The notes beneath the pieces are model-generated. The model saw nothing but the letters and a program-made list of their open reading frames with translations, searched no databases and was not told the DNA's origin. Below are positions 23,213 through 34,890 of a stretch of DNA of 64,000 bases, one piece after another (position 1 is the stretch's first letter; every line of letters starts with the position of its first letter). The stretch is from Odiellus spinosus (taxonomy: Eukaryota; Arthropoda; Arachnida; Opiliones; Phalangiidae), in the NCBI GenBank assembly GCA_963920705.1, contig OY987229.1, positions 18,047,728-18,111,727 of the forward strand. The letters are read 5' to 3'. A program made the translations under genes and the position numbers.

Positions 23213-24090
23213 TTTTCTATTGATTACCCGTTTCAAAACTTAGTTTCCCATTGATTATTTCTTTCAAAACAAAGTTTCCCATTGATTATTTCTTTCAAAA
23301 CAAAGTTTCCCATTGATTATTTCTTTCAAAACAAAGTTTCCCATTGACTATTTCTTTCAAAACAAAGTTTCCCATTGATTATCCCTTTCAAAACAAAGTT
23401 TACCATTGATTACCCCTTTCAAAACAAAGTTTCCCATTGATTACCCCTTTCAAAACAAAGTTTCCCATTGATTATTTCTTTCAAAACAAAGTTTCCCATT
23501 GATTATCCCTTTCAAAACAAAGTTTCCCATTGATTACCCCTTTCAAAACAAAGTTTCCCATTGATTATCCCTTTCAAAACAAAGTTTCCCATTGATTATC
23601 CCTTTCAAAACAAAGTTTCCCATTGATTACCCCTTTCAAAACAAAGTTTCCCATTGATTACCCCTTTCAAAACAAAGTTTCCCATTGATTACCCCTTTCA
23701 AAACAAAGTTTCCCATTGATTACCCCTTTCAAAACAAAGTTTCCCATTGATTACCCCTTTCAAAACAAAGTTTCCCATTGATTACCCCTTTCAAAACAAA
23801 GTTTCCCATTGATTACCCCTTTCAAAACAAAGTTTCCCATTGATTACCCCTTTCAAAACAAAGTTTCCCATTGATTACCCCTTTCAAAACAAAGTTTCCC
23901 ATTGATTACCCCTTTCAAAACAAAGTTTCCCATTGATTACCCCTTTCAAAACAAAGTTTCCTATTGATTACCCCTTTCAAAACAAAGTTTCCTATTGATT
24001 ACCCCTTTCAAAACAAAGTTTCCTATTGATTACCCCTTTCAAAACAAAGTTTCCTATAAACGCTACCCTTTGCAAAAGTTTGCTATTGGC
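23213..24090 (+). repeat. 31-bp minisatellite, 26 exact-period units plus decayed ends
   Basis: Units of TTTCCCATTGATTACCCCTT plus TCAAAACAAAG repeat exactly every 31 bp from 23244 to 24049 (26 units, no indel). One decayed unit lies on the left (23213-23243) and one on the right (24050-24090). Variants are ordered: TATTTC units lead, TATCCC and TACCCC units mix in the middle, a long run of identical TACCCC units follows, and the last four exact-period or boundary units carry TTTCCTATT. This fits local amplification of subsets. It is not coding. Each unit contains AACAAAG (Sox/TCF-like) and ATTGATTA, which may be incidental. Confidence 0.97.
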
Positions 24091-24920
24091 CGGGTACCTC
24101 AGTTACGATATAATTATCTTGTGGTAATATAGAGGATATAAAATTTTATATCAGGCGCATAATTCCAATCACAACGAATTCTTCTTTCCCCTACTACGTA
24201 TAGCTTCAATATACGAAGATTTAAATTACTAAGGCTGCAGGCGCCCGTTGAAATTTTAGAATTTTTAGGAACTATGAGAGACAGATAAAGAGAGTGATAT
24301 AGTGCGTTCCATATCGCGATTCCATTCGTATAATAATAACAATAATAAATAAAATGAATAAAATTGGAATAGAAAAATTTCGCTGAGTGACTTAAAGAGA
24401 ATCGGATGTCGCGTGTCGTATGTCTAATGTCTGTCTTTCCTTTTTGGGATATTTCCTACGCTTTAATACATTACAGTCAAACGACGCGTCTCTCTGATGG
24501 GCATCGCTGACATCTTGAGTCATTATTCTTTTTGGCGAAAAAAAAGGTGCCTCATTTCGAGCCAAGTTCTTATTTTATATGTAAATAAGGGGCCTATATT
24601 TATTTATTACCGTGGCGCTAGGTTAAATTTTATAATTATGATTAATTTTTAATTTTAATTGAAAGAGATACAATACGGCACTGGTAATAAAGTTGAAGTC
24701 CTAAAGCAACTGGATTGTTGGTTTTGCTAAAAAAATATATATTTACCAAAGAAATTAAAAACCCCAACTTAAATATTTTATTCCAAAAAATCTTTCCAAA
24801 AGATTCGCTAAACTCCCTTGAGCCTTTAATCTAAAATCCCAGCTCCCCTCCCCAACCAAGAGAGAAAACTTTTCAAAATCCCACACTGGTTTTTTTTTAT
24901 AAAGGGAAAGAAAGGTCAGG

Positions 24921-24957
<37 letters not shown>

Positions 24958-27900
24958 AAGAAATTTTTAATCAAAAATTCAAAACTCCCGCGAGATCATT
25001 TACTTCGACGGTGATATTGCAATAAGGATATAGCTAAAACGTATGCTATTATTATATATTAAATATCATAGAAAATAATCTATTCATTGCAAACTCTTTG
25101 AGAAGAGATGAATAAATATAAAATCAGTTTGAATTTTCATCGCGTAAATATATCCACATTCACCCCCCCCTAGGAGACCAGGGTTTAAATTTAACTGCTT
25201 ACATCAAAACTTTCTCTATAGTGCCTTAACCAATAACGACGCAGAGATTGAAATGATATTAAAATTTATCATTTTACTAGAAGGGAAGGAAAAAATGAAG
25301 CGAAATAGGAAAAAAATAGTTATGTGGTAGAAGGAACAGAAGCTTTTGCCTTGCCTGTAGAATTTTTAGGGAATGCCCATTAATCTCATTAAAAATGGGC
25401 AATGCAATTGTCGCGGGTGGAAAACGCTCCCAAGAATTACATTAACATCACTTCGTTAACCCTGAAATGAAGAAAGGCTAGTTTGTTGGCTTACGGATTT
25501 CGTTTAAAAATATAGCCAAGGCTTAGCGTAACTAGGAACATCAATTAAATACGTAAAAATATGACACTCACTCATTTTGACATCGTAATTTAACTTCGGA
25601 GGCTCGAATGTTCGTTTGTAATACACAACTGACACTATTAAACTCATTGGCAGACCTTATTTAAAACTTATTTAAAATATATTGAAACAGTGACGCGCGC
25701 CAAAACTTGCAACGATCTTCGGGAGCAAAAATTTCTACTCGCGGGATCGCCCCGTTCGGAAACATTGTCAACGTGCACAATGCGGATGGAAAGGTAAAAG
25801 GGGTGATGCATAAAATTCACATTTATATAATATATAACTTAGACCCCTGTTCCCGCAGGTCGGTCGGTCTCCGTGTTTGTGACCGACCCCCCTCTAATGT
25901 CTCATAAGTGCAGAGTCTTTGCACGCCATCTATATCCTAGGACTAGAAATGAAATATTCAAAATATTGTTTTAAAACGCGGGAAATTTGATTTTTATGTT
26001 GAATGCTTCGATTTTAAAAGAGTAATAAGCCTTAAAAATAGCCAAAAATGTTTTATATACCAAATACAGTTATATATTTTATCAGTTAGTTGTAATTATA
26101 ATAAATATTACAGGGAGCCTAGCCATAAATTGAAATTTCTTATAGGAAATAAATGATAATATTTTATATGACTAAAATTATCTCAAATTAAGGATTTTAA
26201 AGGGAAAATTTCAGCCAAAATATCTTAGCTAATAGGATCTGCTTATGCGGCGAAATTTTTTGATTCCTAAATATCTATTTACTCAAAATTATAGGATTTT
26301 GTAGGACATATCAAGGAAATATACAGGATAATATAGGACCACTGGGCTGCCTGTACCTAGTAGGCTAAGGGGAAAATCTGCGCGCGCATTATCTCATCTT
26401 TCTTTTGTCCAGCCAAACGCAGTAACGGAAAATTTTTAGAGCCGCCACTATGGCGCCATAGGTAATGTTGAAATGGTGCATTGCAATCTCCATCTGAATC
26501 TGAATCTATCTGAAGAAAGGGTCCACAGAAAAAAAAACAGCTAGCCTTAATTAGGGCTACGTTCAATTTCTTACCCGCCCTCTTTGTTACAGATCCCCTT
26601 ATTTGCGTCGATATTCAAAACGTTTCGAGATCTCTTTGACTAACAAGGCGGAAAATACAATGTTGTACTTGTACTTCCAGGGATTGAGAGACCCCGTATT
26701 TTGGTATAAGCCTTGGCTGGTTTCTTTCTCTTGATGAAAAACCTAATTTGAGAGCGAGGGGATCAATTAGTAACTTGGATCAAGGGGCGGAGCACGGGCT
26801 CGAATAGAAGATGGCTTTTGTTTCCACCTGTTTAAATAGAGAGTGAAAAGCAAAAACCTATCGCGAAAATTAAATCTTATCAAAAAATATTTAAAATTTT
26901 AAATCAATTCATTCTCGTTAAAAACGGCCTAACTCTTTAGTACAAAATTTACAAACTAACATTAAATTACGTTACTCCATTTTCAGTTTACTCTGAAAGT
27001 AGGCTTAACAAGGATCTATGGGAAGTTTGATATCTCGCAGTTAAACATTCTCCTGCAATCGAACAAAAGCGTGGTCTCTTAAGCCTAATTTGAAACGTCT
27101 TACTGTCGAGATTCGTCGGATCCTCGTTAACAACGCGAAATCAAACTCTTTATGAATCCGTGCTAAGCCTTTAAGAACGTTTTAATGTTTTTAGGGATAT
27201 TTTAAATGCTCCTAAACCATTAAAATTGATACGTCCTAGACTTCATTATGCCTTTAAGAGTGAAACATCAAGCATTTCCAATAAATAGGTTTATATTATT
27301 TCCACTCTCTCTTTAACCCTTTGAAGCTTGCTTTGAAACGAGATCAGGTGAAGAGAAAGGGTGAGAGGACGAAGACGAGGGTTATAAGAAGCTGCTCCAA
27401 GACGTTAGGGACAGTTATCTTTTCGCATGGTAAGGTTTTTCCGGAGAAGTTGATCTTGGATTTATCCGTCCGTAAAAAAGGGGGAAAGATTCGGGTTTCG
27501 CCCACGAGTGTAGAAAACCTTTTGCACCAATTAAGATAAAAATATTATTTTCTTAGCATTTTTTTTTTTTTCTCCCCAAAGATTCTTTTTAACAAAGAAT
27601 AGTGGTTAGAAGGGTTTCTAATTTCTTGACTGACTTTTCAAAAACTTTTCGTTTATTTTTAATTTATTTTTCAGACCTAACTTCTGATTAAAAGAGAATT
27701 TCAAATTAAAGTCAAGATATTGAATTCCTCTCCCCTTTTTCACTGAAATTCAAAACCTAACCAAACTTCCAAAATTAATTTATTTCGTCCAAGAACGTCG
27801 TTTTTAATTAATTTTTAATTTAAAAGATGTTAATTTTCTTTAAATTAAATTATTCCTAGGCCCGAACACAAAAGAAATAATTTTTCATATTTCTGATAAA

Positions 27901-29322
27901 TACGAGTTGGTACCACAGAAAAGGATAAAGCGGATTTATACACAATATTAAAGATATCAATATTAAAAATAAACAACTGCAAAAAGGCTTAACATCTAAA
28001 ACGAACCTTAGAATTAAATTTTGAATATCTACAAGTTCCCTGAAGAAATCAAGTGACTACCTAACTTCGATATTTGGCTCAGCAAATGAATAAAAGTATA
28101 AAACAAAATACTAATTATTTCTAGAATCTTGTTCAAATTGAGTTGGAAATAATTACATAAGTATTAACATTGTGTATCAATTCGCCTTAGAATTGACCAT
28201 AAATGTAAGCTGTCTTTGAATGGAAGTACATAGACAAGATTCAGTATTAATTTATCATCCAATAGTGGCTCTTAAGAACCTTCTTAAGCCACCAGAATGT
28301 TTTTTCCCCTTTCCCTCTACATCTTACATCATTGAATGCAACATTTTTTGGGAGTTCATTTTTCTTCAGGAAAACGTCAAGAATATAGTTCATTCTGCGA
28401 AAGAGCTTCTTTACACCAAAAATAAAATAACCATCTTCATGTAAGGAGATTTTAATTTACTTCAACGTCCCCGACTAGCATCTTGTGAGTCTGCTATATT
28501 AATGGGGCATTGCTTTTCTAATAAATGCCTGAATGGCGGGCGCCGTTATCTTTGAAATAATAATATAATATAATATAACATTTATCCTATAAATTTCTTT
28601 GAATTCCCTAATTTTTATCTCAAATAATTATGATTTTTCCCTGATGTTTCCCGTGTTTTTTATATTTAAACAGACTCAGTTCAAACATGAGTTCTAATCG
28701 TTAAGTCTGCAGTTTAATTAGAACATTTCCACCCCAAACAAATGAAAAAAAGCTTGTTTCTCAAATTCGAATCACCAACTAAAGTGTTAACCCGGATAAA
28801 ACACAATAAAACCGTTTGAAATTTATTTATTTTAAATCCCCTACCTAAAAACCTTAAAAAAAAAGTAACAAAAAGCGAAATACCATTTATCGTTTAAATC
28901 CTTCTGGAATAACACGAAAAAGTCTTCTCATTTCATCCTTCTACGCTATAAATTAAAGGATTCCCTACATATTCTCGTGTTCAAGTGGAAAGAACAAACT
29001 AGACAAATCTGAAGCGGGTTGATACGTGATGTTAAACCCCAAAGAGAAAAAAGTTGACATTTAAAACTCCTCTTGAATAAGAGATATTAACTTAAAGCCC
29101 CAAAAATATCACGTTTCGCCCTACACAGTTTCAACAAAAACAAAGATATAACCAACGTAAATACTATTATATAAGTAAAAACTGTACCATCTTCAACAAG
29201 CTATTGTATATATCTGTTCAAGTTGAATTACGCGGGTCTTCTGTGTTTTTTAAAGATCAATCGATTAAAAACAGCGCGTTACACTCGTCTTCATTATCCC
29301 TTTAACAAACACAAGAGTTTTG
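24091..29322. other. Long AT-rich non-coding stretch
   Basis: No gene supported; frames up to about 74 codons lack features. It contains the 34-A run at 24921. The phrase AGCCAAGGCTTAGCG near 25513 recurs in variants near 31551 and 36040, a possible dispersed fragment. The tightly packed frame 27321-27539 is basic but resembles nothing I know. Confidence 0.5.
24921..24954 (+). repeat. Poly-A tract, 34 bases
   Basis: An uninterrupted run of 34 A. It could mark the 3' end of a retroposed sequence, but I see no recognisable retroposon body or target duplication upstream. A simple slippage tract is equally likely. Confidence 0.9.
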
Positions 29323-29329
29323 ATTGTAA

Positions 29330-29674
29330 CAGAAGCCGATGAAACCCTCCTTTGAAGTCTATTACTCCCGGGTCTTGTCTACCCCTCTCTGTATGGGTTA
29401 GTTTCAAAAAGCGCGATTCGTACGCCTCCTAACGGTAGATATTTTCGGAGCGGGAGTTCGTCGAGCGAATATCTCTAGCAGCCTTGGAGTTCGCCAAAAA
29501 AAAAAACGTCGTCGTTTGTGGAGAGAGAGAGAGAATTTCCAATTTTGCGTAGACAGGGGGGATGAAGTAGGACCCCTCCGATCTCGTAAAATTGGGAATT
29601 TTACCCATACAGAGAGGAGCGCTATATGGAACATTAGAGTAGTAGACTTCAAAGGAGGGTTTCATCTACTTCTG
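29330..29674 (+). mobile_element. Family A element, copy 2
   Basis: 345 bp with ends CAGAAGCCGATGAAACCCTC and the complement of CAGAAGTAGATGAAACCCTC, flanked by the perfect 7-bp duplication ATTGTAA (29323-29329 and 29675-29681). The arms extend ~75 bp, to the shared phrase CTCTCTGTATGGGT. The middle holds CGTACGCCTCCTAACGGTAG, GTCGAGCGAATATCTCTAGC and a poly-A/GA-rich segment. It is same-sense with copy 3. It has no transposase frame and would need one supplied elsewhere. Confidence 0.95.
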
Positions 29675-29681
29675 ATTGTAA

Positions 29682-30364
29682 GCAGTTTCGTTAACTAGTT
29701 TTATACACCTTTTGTCATTTAAAATGGTAACATTATAGTTATATCAACATTCTACATTACGCAGCTAGAGTTTTCAAACAAATTCATCTAGACGATTTCT
29801 GAAACCCAATGGGGATTTAAACCAAGAAAAAACACGTATAATGAACCATTTTAAAATGTCGTTTAAAGTTTTAAATCTACGCTGATCTATTTTTCGTGTA
29901 AAGACCGAAAAGAAAAACTTACGGGGAAATGGAAGGAAATTTCAAAGATCTCGAAAAATGTTTTCTTCTATTTCCTTCCTCTCTTACAGTTAGTGAATCA
30001 TTCCAAATTTGCACCATATACGTATTTAGACTCGCTACATCTCAGTAAAACGTAATGACGCGTTTAAGTGAACCCACAGTATCTTTCTACTCGATGAAAA
30101 TTCGAATTGATTCTATCCATAACGCTAACGGTTTAGATCTCTCGAAGGGAATCAAGATTCGGCTCGAGGAAAGTTTTCTCCATCTACGTATACAGAGTCA
30201 TATAACGTTCAACGACTTCGAAGCAATAGGTGAGAACTTGAAAACGTAAAGCCTCTTATAAATTGAAAGGGAATTAACGTAATAACCGTCAAGAATAAAA
30301 AAATATTTTGACTGAAGCTGAATTACAAAATTATTGGAGATATCGCGAAACCTTTCAGACAAAA
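29682..30364. other. Non-coding stretch
   Basis: Nothing recognised; the 64-codon frame at 30055-30249 is unsupported. Confidence 0.5.
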
Positions 30365-30784
30365 ATGGCGCGAAACCCCTCTCCAAAAAAAAATGGCGCG
30401 AAACCTCTCTCCAAACAAAAATGGCGCGAAACCTCTCTCCAAACAAAAATGGCGCGAAACCTCTCTCCAAACAAAAATGGCGCGAAACCTCTCTCCAAAC
30501 AAAAATGGCGCGAAACCTCTCTCCAAACAAAAATGGCGCGAAACCTCTCTCCAAACAAAAATGGCGCGAAACCTCTCTCAAAACAAAAATGGCGCGATAC
30601 CTCTCTCAAAACAAAAATGGCGCGAAACCTCTCTCAAAACAAAAATGGCGCGAAACCTCTCTCAAAACAAAAATGGCGCGAAAGCTCTCTCAAAACAAAA
30701 ATGGCGCGAAAGCTCTTTCAAAACAAAAATGGCGCGAAACCTCTTTCAAAACAAAAATGGCGAGAAGCCTCTTTCAAGACAAAA
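30365..30784 (+). repeat. 28-bp minisatellite of E2F-type motifs, 15 units
   Basis: ATGGCGCGAAACCTCTCTCC plus AAACAAAA repeats exactly every 28 bp for 15 units without an indel. GGCGCGAAA, whose complement TTTCGCGCC fits the E2F/DP consensus, is intact in 13 of 15 units. Unit 9 has GGCGCGATA and unit 15 GGCGAGAAG. Units 1-7 mostly share CTCTCC, units 8-12 CTCTCA, and later ones CTTTCA. 28 bp is not a multiple of 3 and all frames lack stops, so the long frames on both strands (84-183 codons) are artefacts. Factor binding is inferred from the motif only. Confidence 0.97.
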
Positions 30785-32709
30785 ATCCCGAAGCCTTTCG
30801 GAATATCAGACCCCTTGATCTAGTTTTTCGAATTTTTCTGTCTTTCACTCTATTACCTCAATGTCATTGGATAGATTCAAATTAAGTAGAGCTGTAAAAG
30901 TGTGTAAAAACATGGTGTTTATAGTTTCTGAGCAAAAACTGGTCCCAAGAGACTCGTGAGAATCATCGAAAAAGTATATCGAGACCGAGTGCTAGTTAAG
31001 TCCTAAGAGACTCCAACGCTGCATTTTATATGCCTCTTTAGGGAGGCGCGGTTACGGCAGACGCGCGGAATACAAATTGTATACAGAGGGTAATAAAGTC
31101 GGAAAGAAAGTTCGCTTTATTTCTTGTCTTGATACACGTTTAGAAGCAAAGAGTAATAAAATTCAGCATCTCTCGCAGATATACTTCTAATTAAATCGTA
31201 TAATAGTTAGATTAATAAAACAGTTTAAATTAACTAATGACATATATTTTAAAGGGAGAATGCAACTTATACCGAAAGTAAAACGTTTTTCGAATACGTT
31301 AATTTCTCACGCACTTATAGACGAATTCGGATATTACACACAAAGAAACATAATATGGGCTCGCCGCCATGCTGGTAAAAATAGAAATTATAAAATAAAA
31401 CTCCAGGTGGTGCCTTAAACTCTACTTTAGCAGAATCTAGAGGTTACGCTCTCTACCAAGAATGATATGTTGGAATATTCCCATCCATTTTCGCAAAAAT
31501 TCTTCAAGGAAGCTATTTGTATTCGACGGGTTTTTCCGCAAATATATATGAGCCAAGGCTTAACAAATTTTCAAAATTCATCCGGGATTTAAAAAGTACT
31601 GATGTCTAGCCCAAAATACTCATCTATACATAGTTTTCACTAAAGGGGGTAAGTGCCGTTCCCCCCATGTTGCCAACCACTTGTGAGTGCAGAGGGAAAG
31701 GCTAGAGTTCAGTTTTGAAACTGATCTGTTCTGAACTGCATTCACAAGCTCCTGGCAACCTGGGAATGAAAGCAAAGCTGGGTAAGAGGGGTGGAATTTT
31801 CTTTTGCCCCTTTACTGAAAACTATGTATTCGTGTTCACTACGATTCGGTTAGAGAAATCATTATGTTTTGATTATATATATATCTCAGTTTTTTTGGAT
31901 TTTGCTGCGTGTCATCCTTTAGAGCTCCAGGAAAAGCCCACGCCTCGCAAAGTGACTTCTCAAATTCTCATTCTATTCGACAATACCTCGTTTATATATT
32001 TAATTCCACCTCGAATGTGCAGCTCCGTTAAAGCTAGGCTACGCGTTATATATACTTGTTTTGTAATCAATTAGACAAAGGATAGATTTGTCAGCGCTGT
32101 AAAATCGAACTGGATTTGACTGGTTTAGAAATAGTGGATTTCCAGGAATTTAATTTGTACTAAAATGTATTGTTGCTTTCGCTCTTTGACTTGGGATGAG
32201 TTGAGTACCAATTTACTCAGTTACGAATACTTTGACCCAATTCTTTCTGTATTAGTAATATACATTATAAATTAGACCCAACCTCCATATCCCTTATTAA
32301 TTAATGAAATAATTAAATTTATAACCTAGTAAATATACAAACATCGGAGTCCTTATGAGGGGTTGTGTATATAATGTTTTTCAACCCGGCTAATCAAATA
32401 TTCAAATTTTGTAGATATCTCAAAATATACGGATATTTTTAGCTCTTATTAGGCCTAAGTCTAAATCAACGTGCTGTTACAGAGGTCTAATGACGTCATT
32501 AGGATTACGTCGTAAAATTATTGGTACTTAAAAAAAAAAGCATTTTATTTTCAAGATTTCAAATTAATGTTTTTCTCGCCGTTGGATGAAGGATGATTCT
32601 CAGAAATAATTGATATTTAAAAACCAAAGTTGGATATTTTCAAAAATTGATTAGTTTTGTATCATTAATTATAAAAAATTATATTTTTGATGAATTTTAA
32701 GAGTAATAT
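30785..32709. other. Non-coding stretch with one family D end
   Basis: TTAA|AGGGAGAATGCAAC at 31249-31266 is an isolated family D terminus; the sequence beyond 31266 no longer matches. The 119-codon frame at 31715-32074 has no recognisable domain and is within chance expectation. Confidence 0.5.
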
Positions 32710-32983
32710 CAGAAGTAAATAGGAAGAAATAGGACAGCCCCCTTTAACTAAACGTATACTCGTGGCTCGAAATTTTGAATTTAGCTTTTGGCGGTAAATT
32801 AACTATCAATGAATACGCGAAATTGCGAACCAAGCGGTTACACGCCGTCTTTACTCTACTGTCAAAGCCTCGCGTGCTATTTTTCGTGTATTCATCCGCG
32901 GTTTCCCGCCACGAGCGCAAAAATTGAAAAACAGACATCTCATCAAATAGGTAAGGATACCTACTTTCCCTTATTTTCATCTG
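32710..32983 (+). mobile_element. Family G element, copy 2, foldback
   Basis: The left end CAGAAGTAAATAGGAAGAAA (32710) and the complement of the right end (CAGATGAAAATAAGGGAAAG, ending 32983) match at about three-quarters of positions. An inner inverted pair, GAATACGCGAAA against TTTTTCGTGTATTC, supports a foldback structure. It is related to 17159. The flanks GTAATAT and TTAATTA do not form a perfect duplication, so the boundaries are provisional. Confidence 0.5.
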
Positions 32984-34699
32984 TTAATTATTCGTAGAAG
33001 AGCCTCTTTAATGTTGTATATATGACGTGCTTAACTCAGAAGGGAATATGTTCTTAATTGGAGATTTTGAAATGCGGCTTAACTTTTGTAATTCAAAAGT
33101 AAATCGTATATCTTCAAAAATAGCAATAATGCAATAGAAAAAAAAGGATATTTTTAGTCTTTAATAATCACTGATTTTGGTGTTTTTTTTTTTTTTGTTT
33201 TCTCTTTCCCCGAAAAGAACCCTTCACTTTTTGTCGAGATTTTTACCCCTATTAAGTTGGAATTTTGGGGGATTATTCTTTACAAAGAATCGAACTCATT
33301 CTCCACCAACACACAGAAAAAAAAACATTTCATTTGATCCACGAAGTTTGCTGGTTTCTCGAATAAAACCTTTAGATTTTTATTTGAATATTTGAATGAT
33401 AAAAATATAATTAATTTGCACATGGATTACCCGTCAAGAATTACGGACTTAAATGACAACTAATTAATATAAACAAGACGACCAAGCCCATAAGATAGCT
33501 ACACCTCATAAAGTCTGGAGTTACAAGTCGCATCCTCAAGGGCATCCTCGTTAAGTAACAAATAACACTTTAATTTTAAATGTTTTTGGTTATATAATGA
33601 AAAATAGTTTAAAACAACGAAAGTAAAGAGAAACACAGAGATTCCCATTGTCATATTTCTCTTTACACTTTCGCTTATTTAAGTTTTAAAAATTAGGGGC
33701 TTTTCACGTTTTCCAACAGCGAAAACAATATTATCACGTGTCAGATCGCGGGAGAATCAACTGTAGCCTATATAATAGCCACTCGACGCAAGCATATTGC
33801 TATGAATTTTGTTTTCGAAGATGGTGATTATAAAATATTTTATTTTTACTGTTTGGGGCAATTTATTTATTTCACATATGAGTATATATTTTGAATCGAT
33901 TTTTAACGATCTTTCCGAATATGCGACTCAAATTACAGCTGGAACTCTAATACTAATATCTAATACTAATATCTCACAAGCTTTTAAACAAATCCAAATC
34001 CAGTATTAAAAAAAAAGCAATTTTCGTCTTTCAATTATCAAAGTGCGTGAACGATTTACAATCGAATCACTTGAAGTAAAAATAAGTTGAGAATGAAGTT
34101 CGAAACTCATACTAAAACCAACCTAAAGAACTTAAAGAGCAAAAGCACACAGCAATCTTTTCTCAAGCTGAGTCTGAAAGTTCATCTTTTATTTCAACAG
34201 TAAGGTCTACCTTCTTTTCATTCTTATTATTTTCCTCGGGCCTTTTCATCTAGTGTTTTTCCTATTTTGTTATAAGATGTAAGCTAAATATACACTTTGT
34301 ATCAGCCAAACCTAAGAATGGGAACAGATACAAGAAAGGAGGTACACACTTTTGATAACGCTACCTAATTACGTTGAGAAACTCGTTCATAGAGTTGTTC
34401 AAAATAAGAAAAAATAAAACAAACCGGGGGAACCAATCACCGTGAAATCTTTTACGGAAAGCCACTCCATCTAATGCGCGAGCTATAGTCGCGACACCTA
34501 TAACGGTTCGTTTCGGGCTAAGAATACAACGTGGTTAAGAGATATTCTTTAATTTTAACACACTTTTAAAGAGTGTTTGAAAACGAAAAGCGAATAAAGC
34601 CTTTAACGTACTATAATGAAAATTCGAATTGGGATGAACTATATTTTGAAATTTATTGCGAAAATGTCGTAACATTTAAAAAAACTGGTTCTGTTTTCC
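32984..34699. other. Non-coding stretch
   Basis: No gene supported. It contains the hairpin at 33618-33673 and the repeat fragment 33763-33850, which is shared with 20147-20233. Confidence 0.5.
33618..33673. repeat. Short inverted repeat, 16-bp arms
   Basis: CGAAAGTAAAGAGAAA (33618-33633) pairs with the complement of 33656-33673 with a single 2-base bulge and a 22-base loop. Weaker pairing continues outside. The size is like a small-RNA precursor, but nothing else supports that; it may be an element remnant. Confidence 0.5.
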
Positions 34700-34890
34700 A
34701 AAGCCGCGTTCATACTAGGCCTTGGAATCGATTTAAACCGTTTCAAAACGTTTCGCAGGAGTCATGTGAACGGGAAACCATCTTTTATCGAATCGATTTG
34801 ATTCTATTTCTCGAAACTGCTTCGGGAACCAATTTCATACCGATTCGGTTCAAACAATCGATAAATGAAGCTACGATAAATCGATTTATA
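34700..34890. repeat. Interspersed fragment with ATCGATTT motifs
   Basis: 34809-34837 matches 10571-10599 with one mismatch over 29 bp (TCTCGAAACTGCTTCGGGAA core). Around it AATCGATTT and near-complements recur (about 34727, 34791, 34880). The two sites hold pieces of one dispersed repeat. The 138-codon frame spanning it has no recognisable domain. Confidence 0.5.

Noticed and set aside
23213..24090. CRISPR-like array
   Set aside because: The repeats are contiguous with no unique spacers, and the context is eukaryotic; it is a minisatellite. The same applies to the 23- and 28-bp arrays.
24921..24954. Retroposon (SINE) 3' tail
   Set aside because: No body, internal promoter boxes or flanking duplication were identified upstream of the A-run.
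30198..30885. Frames of 67-183 codons on both strands
   Set aside because: Produced by the stop-free 28-bp array; the 28-residue peptide period equals three DNA units, as expected for an artefact.
31715..32074. 119-codon plus-strand frame
   Set aside because: No recognisable domain, mixed composition, no promoter or splice context.
32703..32990. 7-bp duplication that would place family G with family A
   Set aside because: GTAATAT and TTAATTA do not match; only the CAGAAG start is shared.
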